From assembly GCA_003641465.1 (NCBI GenBank), contig QNAJ01000061.1, positions 1-7,693 on the forward strand: a stretch of DNA of 7,693 bases. Reading direction: 5' to 3'. The position numbers and the translations under genes are program-made. The stretch comes from Verrucomicrobiota bacterium (GTDB taxonomy: Bacteria > Verrucomicrobiota > Kiritimatiellia > B70-G9). The notes beneath the pieces were generated by a model. That model was given only the letters and a program-made list of their open reading frames with translations, was not told the DNA's origin and made no database searches. This document shows, in pieces, positions 1-4,695 of this stretch (positions within the stretch are counted from its first letter, which is position 1; each line of letters starts with the position of its first letter).

Positions 1-22
1 ACGGGTGGTCTGTTCGGTCGGC

Positions 23-1588
23 TCATTCCTCGGCCACGCGGTAGCAGCGGACCGGGCCGGCGGGGACACCGTCGGTGACGGCGATACGGGAGGATCGGGC
101 GGTCACCACCGCCAGCGCGGACCAGAGGGGGGACACCAGATCGTCCGACCGCTCGACCCGGTACACCATCCCGCTGCAACCCGACCAGGCCAGCGTCATA
201 TCTCCGGACACTATGGTGGGGCATTCTAGGGTGGGGCGACGGTATTCGAAGGCGCCGATGTCCCAGGCGGGATTTCCGTCCAGGTCGCCGTCCTGAGGGC
301 GGGCGACTGCATCGGCGTCGTTGGTAGGGGCGCGTGAGGCACCACCGGCATCCACGGCCGGCGAGGACCCCCGCAGGTGAAAGTTCCGCGTCGCTGCGGA
401 CACGAAACGCGGATCACCGGTGATGGAGAAGCTGCCGTCGAATTCGAATTCATCCTCGGCGTAATCGGTACGGCCGAAGACCAGATTATGGTCCACCTGG
501 AGCAGATTGGTGCGGACCGTGGCGATCTGCCAGCAGTTGTTCTCCGAGGCGATATTGTTGCGCACAACTATGTTGGTGCTGGCCGGATTGGTGGTGGCCA
601 CCAGTATGCCGCCGCCCCAGTCCTCCGCGTTGTCGTACCCGTTGCTGAAGACGGTATTGTTGATGACGTAGATGTCCTGCTTTACGCCTTCGCTCCCGTC
701 ATCGCTGTAGTCGGAGACAATGATTCCGTTGTAGTCGTTCTCGTAGACCACGTTGTTGTAGATGCGTACGTCCCGGAGAAATCCCGCCGGCAGCTCGGCG
801 CTGACGGCTATCCCATCCGCGCAATGGTGCACGACATTGGCATAAACCTCCACGTTGGACTGGTGGGATCCGTAGGCGTCCACGTAGATGCCCAGCCGGT
901 ACAGATCGTGGACGTAATTGTGGTGAATACTGCCGTTGTTGGAGGCCTCCTTGGCGTCGATGCCCTCGCCCCCGTTACCGGGCTCATCGGGCACGTCGAA
1001 CACGTGATTGTAGGAGACGACGAAATTGGTGGTGTCGTCCAGCGTGATACATTCACCCACGTCGCCGCTGCCGCGGCAGGCCCGGCGGATTTCATTGCTC
1101 CGGATGACAACGTCGTCGCAGGCCCAGACCATGATGCCGGAGGCGTCGGTATTGGAAGTGGAATTATTCTCCAGCACGATATGGCGGCTGCTTTCGACCG
1201 AGATTCCTGCATACCCGGAGTTGATGAAACGCAGTCCGCGCACCCTGATCCAGGCGCAGTCTACTATGTAGAAAATGCCTTCATCAGGCTGGACGTTGGC
1301 CGACGAACCGTCAACCGTCACGGTGCCGTTGGTGAGAGCCGCATAGGTGATCCAGGCGTTACTCTGCCCCGAGTTGGCCGGATAGATAGGGGATGTCGGT
1401 GCGTAAACGCCGGGCTTGATATATACCGTGTCGCCGGCCACAAGGGTCGCCGCGGCTTTCTGAATGGTCCGCCAGGGTTGGGATTCGGTACCGGGGTTGG
1501 AGTCGTCGCCGTCGGTGGCAACGTAGTAGGTGGCGGCCCGGGTGATGCAGACGGCCAGCAGGGATGCGCTGAGCGGAAGAAGCCTCAT
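23..1588 (-). CDS. Secreted right-handed parallel beta-helix protein with C-terminal beta-rich tail
   Basis: 521 residues from the ATG at 1588; an ATG 18 nt further upstream is possible but lacks a ribosome site. Residues 1-18 form a signal peptide (MRLLPLSASLLAVCITRA). Next comes a DUF1565-like entry (YYVATDGDDSNPGT, then QPWRTIQKAA and GDTVYIKPGVY), then a long run of N/V/I-rich coils (SNEIRRA, YNHVFDV, NNVVYEN, NNTVFSN) typical of PbH1 repeats up to about residue 385. GDPRFV, SPAVDAG and DIGAFEY (about 391-449) are the usual closing motifs of this class. Residues 450-521 make a separate beta domain (VYRVERSDDL ... CYRV) resembling the tail of the glycosidase at 4696-7281. The family includes pectate lyase-like and other polysaccharide-active proteins, but I cannot assign a catalytic site or substrate. 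It probably acts outside the cytoplasm. Only a weak GGAAAG lies before the start, inside an inverted repeat. Confident of fold and export, not of activity. Confidence 0.88.
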   Translation of the reverse strand: MRLLPLSASLLAVCITRAATYYVATDGDDSNPGTESQPWRTIQKAAATLVAGDTVYIKPGVYAPTSPIYPANSGQSNAWITYAALTNGTVTVDGSSANVQPDEGIFYIVDCAWIRVRGLRFINSGYAGISVESSRHIVLENNSTSNTDASGIMVWACDDVVIRSNEIRRACRGSGDVGECITLDDTTNFVVSYNHVFDVPDEPGNGGEGIDAKEASNNGSIHHNYVHDLYRLGIYVDAYGSHQSNVEVYANVVHHCADGIAVSAELPAGFLRDVRIYNNVVYENDYNGIIVSDYSDDGSEGVKQDIYVINNTVFSNGYDNAEDWGGGILVATTNPASTNIVVRNNIASENNCWQIATVRTNLLQVDHNLVFGRTDYAEDEFEFDGSFSITGDPRFVSAATRNFHLRGSSPAVDAGGASRAPTNDADAVARPQDGDLDGNPAWDIGAFEYRRPTLECPTIVSGDMTLAWSGCSGMVYRVERSDDLVSPLWSALAVVTARSSRIAVTDGVPAGPVRCYRVAEE

Positions 1589-1636
1589 TTCTTTCCGTTG
1601 TGGCATCCGTGCGGTTACAAGGTACCCGGAAAGAAA
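1586..1636 (-). promoter_or_regulatory. Inverted repeat that could mask the ribosome site and start codon of the beta-helix gene
   Basis: Read on the minus strand, TTTCTTTCCG (1636-1627) is followed 29 nt later by its perfect complement CGGAAAGAAA (1597-1588). The second arm contains the only Shine-Dalgarno-like bases (GGAAAG) and ends on the A of the ATG at 1588. In mRNA this 10 bp stem would cover both. A copy of the purine arm (AAAAGAAAGAA, 1683-1673) lies further upstream and could pair with the same pyrimidine arm over 7 nt as an alternative. The repeat is seen in the sequence; the regulatory role is inference, and the purine-rich composition raises the odds of chance. Confidence 0.35.
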
Positions 1637-1711
1637 CCGGCCTGTTAAGAACGAACGGCGTGCGGGTTGACATTCTTTCTTTTAGCTGGTGGCGGGTGTA
1701 AGATAGGCGTC

Positions 1712-2329
1712 ATGTTCGGACGCCGGAAGCGCAGAGAGAGCGACGCGGAGCGTCGCAGAAATGAGGGATTGAATCAGGAGCTGTGTCCGGTCTGGGTTGG
1801 CTATCTCCTGCTCAGTCCGTTTCGCCGGCTGTACGCGGATCCCCGCAGGATCCTCCGTCCGTACGTACGCGAAGGCATGGTGGTGCTGGACTTGGGATGC
1901 GCCATGGGATTTTTCAGTCTGGCCCTGGCCCGGATGGTCGGCCCGGAGGGGAAGGTGGTGTGTGTGGATGTGCAGGAGCCGATGCTGCGGGTGCTGCGGC
2001 GTCGGGCGGATCGTGCAGGACTCGACACCCGGATTGAAACGAGACTCTGTTCCCCCGATTCGCTTGGTCTGGACGATCTGAGGGGGAGAGTAGACTTCGC
2101 CCTGGCATTTGCAGTGGTTCACGAGGTACCCGATGCCGGCTCATTTCTGCGGCAAGTGCATGCTGCACTGAAGCCGGGAGCCCGGCTGCTGCTGGCGGAA
2201 CCGCGGGGACACGTGAACGCAGATGCCTTCCAGCGGATCCTTGAGTGCGCCGGTAAGGCGGGTTTTCCCCGACCCACGGGGGTGCGGGTTCCTCTGTGCC
2301 GCGCAGTGCTGCTGGAGAAGCAAGAGTAA
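1712..2329 (+). CDS. Class I SAM-dependent methyltransferase
   Basis: 205 residues from ATG 1712; an in-frame TTG at 1667 would add 15 residues of unconvincing sequence. After a basic N-terminus (MFGRRKRRES), residues 24-57 (ELCPVWVGYLLLSPFRRLY ... YVREGMV) match the lead-in of a small methyltransferase group with a Cys-Pro and 'npLRr' region. Motif I is VLDLGCAMGFFS (58-69), with D86 of VVCVDVQ as the likely ribose-binding acidic residue. DFALAFAVVHEV (128-139) and LKPGARLLLAEP (153-164) are the later core strands. The second glycine of the usual GxGxG is Ala (GCAMG), a tolerated change. The substrate cannot be told from sequence; small molecules are likely for this group. The gene stands alone, divergent from the beta-helix gene and convergent with the redox operon. 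No clear ribosome site precedes the ATG; TAAGAT at 1699-1704 ends 7 nt before it, so a leaderless message is possible. Confidence 0.88.
   Translation: MFGRRKRRESDAERRRNEGLNQELCPVWVGYLLLSPFRRLYADPRRILRPYVREGMVVLDLGCAMGFFSLALARMVGPEGKVVCVDVQEPMLRVLRRRADRAGLDTRIETRLCSPDSLGLDDLRGRVDFALAFAVVHEVPDAGSFLRQVHAALKPGARLLLAEPRGHVNADAFQRILECAGKAGFPRPTGVRVPLCRAVLLEKQE
1740..1756. repeat. Perfect 7 bp hairpin early in the methyltransferase gene
   Basis: GCGACGC (1740-1746), spacer GGA, then GCGTCGC (1750-1756). The GC-rich stem begins 28 nt after the A of the methyltransferase ATG and encodes part of the charged stretch ESDAERR. It could slow early ribosomes or RNA polymerase, but may simply reflect alternating Arg, Asp and Ala codons. 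Confidence 0.4.
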
Positions 2330-2369
2330 CCGGGCAGACTACAGGACGTCTCCGCCGCGCGCGGCACAG
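2294..2369. repeat. 11 bp inverted repeat spanning convergent gene ends
   Basis: CTGTGCCGCGC (2294-2304, inside the last codons of the methyltransferase) and GCGCGGCACAG (2359-2369, one base beyond the stop of the SagB-type gene) are exact complements separated by 54 nt containing the methyltransferase TAA. The right arm overlaps a self-complementary GCCGCGCGCGGC (2354-2365). Either structure could form in transcripts from both directions. No U-tract follows on either strand, so a standard intrinsic terminator is not supported. Confidence 0.5.
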
Positions 2370-2370
2370 C

Positions 2371-3084
2371 TCAGCGCGGATACCCTACGGGGATGATGTA
2401 CAAGGGAATATGTCCTTCCGGAAGCTGGAGAAGGTCCGCCACACGGTCGTCGTCGAATGCGCCCACCGGCACCGATCCCAGCCCCAGGCTCACTGCCTGC
2501 AGATGGATATTCTGAGCGGCGTGTCCGGCTTCCATGTAGATATACATCATGCCGCGCTGCCCGTAGCGGCCGGTGGTGCGGCGCGGCTCCGCGGTGATGA
2601 CGATATCCAAGGGTGCTTCGGCGACCCACGGCTGGTCGAGAGCCGCCCGGGCCAGCAGCGAACGCAAATCGCCTTTGCGGACCAGCTCGAGCTCGTGGCC
2701 CGCCGGCAGATACCGATAGATACCCTCCGGGGTCACTGCAAAGACCGTCAGGGGATAGGTGGCTCCCGCAGACGGCGCCGCGCGATAACCGCGTGTTTTG
2801 TCGGTTATTCCCTGTGCAGCCCACAGCAACTGGCTTATCTGTTGCCGGCTGAGGGGCCTGTCCAGGAAGCGCCGTACCGATCGGCGGCGTGTGATCGCCT
2901 CTTCGACACTGATCGGGCCTTTCATGCGAGGTTCCTCCAGTGTGATCTTGTGCGAAATCTCTTTTCTTCCGGCCGGCTTCCCGCCTGCCTCGCAATACTG
3001 CTGCACAGCGATGCAGCAGATCCATCCCAGGACCGCAGCCCGCAGGAGTTTTTCGTACCGATCAGCAGGTGAGATGAAAGGCAC
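2371..3084 (-). CDS. SagB/ThcOx-type nitroreductase-family FMN oxidoreductase
   Basis: 237 residues from GTG 3084, placed 7 nt after GGAGG (3096-3092); GTG 3087 is the adjacent option. An internal ATG at 2925 has an equally good GGAGG 8 nt upstream and would give 184 residues. I prefer the longer form because family members share an 'ikLPePrlkGpvSleEAl-kRRSvR' lead-in, matched here by KITLEEPRMKGPISVEEA just upstream of and across that ATG. The added N-terminus looks like a signal or membrane anchor (RYEKLLR, then AAVLGWICCIAV). FMN-binding elements follow: RRRSVRRF (67-74), APSAGATYPL (103-112), AGHAAQNIHLQAVSLGLGSVPVGAF (186-210; given for position), then LPEGHIPLYIIPVGYP at the end. SagB enzymes oxidise azolines to azoles in peptide natural products, but no YcaO partner or precursor peptide is visible, so this is a stand-alone homologue of unknown substrate. 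It is the last gene of the redox operon and overlaps the gene upstream by 23 bp. Confidence 0.87.
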   Translation of the reverse strand: MPFISPADRYEKLLRAAVLGWICCIAVQQYCEAGGKPAGRKEISHKITLEEPRMKGPISVEEAITRRRSVRRFLDRPLSRQQISQLLWAAQGITDKTRGYRAAPSAGATYPLTVFAVTPEGIYRYLPAGHELELVRKGDLRSLLARAALDQPWVAEAPLDIVITAEPRRTTGRYGQRGMMYIYMEAGHAAQNIHLQAVSLGLGSVPVGAFDDDRVADLLQLPEGHIPLYIIPVGYPR

Positions 3085-3436
3085 CACCAGTCCTCCCGGT
3101 TCCGAATTTTCGGTTGAAGGTTTTCACTGCGGCTGCCGTTGGTTCGGCGATGATCTTCACGTTCATTTCAGCCAATCGGCTGCGCAGGTCCGGGGCCAAC
3201 TGCATGCATCCCGCTGAACCGGTGCCTACCACGATGACGTCCGGACGTTGACTCAGCAGCTCGGTCAGGTCTTCCAGGCGGAGGCGATGTCCTTCCGCAC
3301 GCCACCAGTTGCTTTGCACTTGCCCGTCCGGGAAAACAAGAACGTCACTGGTATACGTTTGCCCGCGAATGGTGATGCGGCCGAACTCGTAGGATTCGAT
3401 CGGACCGGACAGGATGTCTGGGCGCTCAGCATTCAT
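3062..3436 (-). CDS. Mth938-like (DUF498/AAMDC fold) protein
   Basis: 124 residues from ATG 3436, which follows the TAA of the preceding gene by only 4 nt (TAAGGCCATG), so translation is probably coupled. Recognised by the compact Mth938 pattern: an early strand pair IESYEFGRITIRGQTYTSDV (12-31), VQSNWWRAEGHRL, and the signature PDVIVVGTGSAGCMQL followed by NVKIIAEPTAAAVKTFNR and a closing AFHLTC. Length is normal for the family. These small proteins have an alpha/beta fold resembling a nucleotide-binding unit and no settled biochemical role; relatives are often found near redox or respiratory assembly genes. No signal peptide, so it should be cytoplasmic. Its position between two flavoprotein genes suggests a helper role in the same process, which is inference. 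Confidence 0.88.
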   Translation of the reverse strand: MNAERPDILSGPIESYEFGRITIRGQTYTSDVLVFPDGQVQSNWWRAEGHRLRLEDLTELLSQRPDVIVVGTGSAGCMQLAPDLRSRLAEMNVKIIAEPTAAAVKTFNRKFGTGRTGGAFHLTC

Positions 3437-3440
3437 GGCC

Positions 3441-3944
3441 TTACCCGGGCAGCGGTTCAATAGACCCGTCCGGCATGCTGAAAAGCGGGCTCTGCGGTTT
3501 TTCCGCGATATGACCGGCGAGGACTTCCCCGATGAAAATTGTGTGGTCTCCACTTTCGCAGGTACCCGCGACGCGGCATTCAAGGGCCAGGACCGCCCCC
3601 TCTATGAGGGGCGGTCGGACCGCCGTCGCAGGCAGAGCTTTCAACCCGGTCTCGGCGAATTTGTCATGGTCGCGTCCGGAAACGGTACCACAGTGGAGCA
3701 CCGCTTCGATCTGATGGCGTGAAGGCAGAACCAGAACGAACTCGCCGCCGCGGCTTATGGTGGTATGCGAGTGACGCGTATGTCCGACTGATATGGCGCA
3801 CATCGGGGGAGAGAAGCTGGTACGCATGAACCACCCGAGGGTGATGATGTTGGGTCGCCGGTTCTGCTCGTCGTAGCTCACCGCCAGAGCAACCGGCTCG
3901 GGATATTTGAGCTGAAGCGCTTCTTCGGGATCGCAGGGTTTCAT
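3441..3944 (-). CDS. Flavin reductase-like FMN-binding protein
   Basis: 167 residues from ATG 3944, chosen because AGGAGG (3958-3953) lies 8 nt upstream and a -10 box lies just beyond it; a longer reading to 3989 would run through the promoter. The pattern is that of the flavin reductase-like/flavoredoxin family: YPEPVALAVSYDEQNRRPNI (14-33), TLGWFMRTSFSPPMCAISVG with the FMN-contacting T/S segment, RHSHTTI, GEFVLVLPS, HCGTVSGRDHDKF, LECRV and GDHTIFIGEV. Such proteins bind FMN in a split beta-barrel and pass electrons between NAD(P)H, flavin and partner proteins; the physiological donor and acceptor here are unknown. No export signal is seen, so it should be cytoplasmic. First gene of the three-gene redox operon. 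Confidence 0.92.
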   Translation of the reverse strand: MKPCDPEEALQLKYPEPVALAVSYDEQNRRPNIITLGWFMRTSFSPPMCAISVGHTRHSHTTISRGGEFVLVLPSRHQIEAVLHCGTVSGRDHDKFAETGLKALPATAVRPPLIEGAVLALECRVAGTCESGDHTIFIGEVLAGHIAEKPQSPLFSMPDGSIEPLPG

Positions 3945-3966
3945 CTTTTCTCCCTCCTGCCGGGAG

Positions 3967-3996
3967 ATTATAGGAGAGGGAGGCGGCACTTGCCAG
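3967..3996 (-). promoter_or_regulatory. Sigma-70-type promoter of the redox operon
   Basis: On the minus strand CTGGCA (3996-3991, 4 of 6 to TTGACA) is followed after 18 nt by a perfect TATAAT (3972-3967). The expected transcript start near 3960 leaves a leader of about 16 nt that holds the AGGAGG of the flavin reductase-like gene. Spacing to the start codon fits well. Confidence 0.7.
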
Positions 3997-4103
3997 AAGC
4001 AAACCTGCCGATATCGCTCTGGGGAGGAACGAGCGCAAGTGCGGCCTCAGCGCCGGCGTCACGGGCCGGGGTGAATGGCGCGAGCGAGCGCCGCAGGACC
4101 CGA

Positions 4104-4661
4104 TCAGTGCTTCTCGGTGAGTTCCACGTCGTCGAATATTGCGGCGCCGGGATCGTTGCCCGGTTGCTCGAAGATTAGGGTCACCCGAACCCTGGCGGCG
4201 CCGTCCGGGGCCTGATGAAGTCCGGTGCTGAGATGGAAGTACTTGTCACAGTCCCGGTCTGCAGCGAGACGGGGAGATTCGAACTCTTTGATCAGATTCC
4301 CCGCGCTGTCGAAGAACTCGAGTTTGACGAAGGCGGTGTTACCTCCCTGGAGCGCGTCGTTGCAGTTGTGACGTACCCAGGCCTCGGCCTGGTAGCGGAG
4401 TCCGGCCTGCACCGGCAGATCCTGGTAGGCACCGGACCAGTTCATTTCGCCGTTGAAGTTGCCGAAAAGCTTCAGGGTGTATTCGCCGCTGCGCGGTGTG
4501 AGCTTCTCGCGATAGGCGTTGCCGAACGGATGCCAGGCGGGGGACAGGCCTCCATCGGCTCCGGCTTCTTCGAAGCCGGGATCCCGCAGTTCTACGGCGG
4601 GTGCCGACGGCACGGCGGCCAGTGACAGGACGAGAATCGTGCTGAAAAATATCCTTTTCAC
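4104..4661 (-). CDS. Small secreted carbohydrate-binding-module-like beta-sandwich protein
   Basis: 185 residues from GTG 4661, which follows a perfect AGGAGGT (4675-4669) by 7 nt; upstream in-frame codons lie inside the preceding gene's end. Signal peptide MKRIFFSTILVLSLAAVPSAPA (shown for its key parts: K2 R3, a hydrophobic core, APA at 20-22). The mature part starts ELRDPGFEE, the usual opening of a CBM4/9-like galactose-binding fold, and continues with AWHPFGNAY, SGEYTLKLFG, GAYQDLPVQAGLRYQAEAWV, FVKLEFFDSAGN (111-122) and a closing IFDDVELTE. No catalytic domain is attached. The N-terminal domain of the glycosidase just upstream has the same order of strands and an identical KLEFFDS, so the two are probably related. 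Likely role: binding the same glycan outside the cytoplasm, or a structural partner of the enzyme. It follows the glycosidase by 34 nt and is presumably co-transcribed. Confidence 0.8.
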   Translation of the reverse strand: MKRIFFSTILVLSLAAVPSAPAVELRDPGFEEAGADGGLSPAWHPFGNAYREKLTPRSGEYTLKLFGNFNGEMNWSGAYQDLPVQAGLRYQAEAWVRHNCNDALQGGNTAFVKLEFFDSAGNLIKEFESPRLAADRDCDKYFHLSTGLHQAPDGAARVRVTLIFEQPGNDPGAAIFDDVELTEKH

Positions 4662-4695
4662 TGTCGACACCTCCTGTTCAAACCAAACGCTGAAA

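Noticed and set aside
440..455. Double GAATTC palindrome resembling a cloning junction
   Set aside because: It is in frame and encodes Asp-Glu-Phe-Glu-Phe-Asp within an uninterrupted domain, so ordinary coding sequence explains it.
377..1648. Long plus-strand open frame of 423 codons opposite the beta-helix gene
   Set aside because: It is Val/Gly/Asp-rich with no recognisable motif and mirrors the codon positions of a well-supported gene; long antisense frames are common in GC-rich coding DNA.
1667..1672. Perfect TTGACA that could be a -35 box for the methyltransferase
   Set aside because: No -10-like sequence occurs 15-19 nt downstream; the nearest (TAAGAT, 1699) is 26 nt away.
2296..3072. 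Plus-strand open frame of 258 codons opposite the SagB-type gene
   Set aside because: It starts inside the methyltransferase gene, has no motif, and the minus strand is clearly the coding one.
4053..4092. Short GC inverted repeats (CCGGC/GCCGG and GGCGC/GCGCC) after the CBM-like gene as a terminator
   Set aside because: Stems are only 5 bp and no T-run follows on the minus strand, so an intrinsic terminator is not supported.
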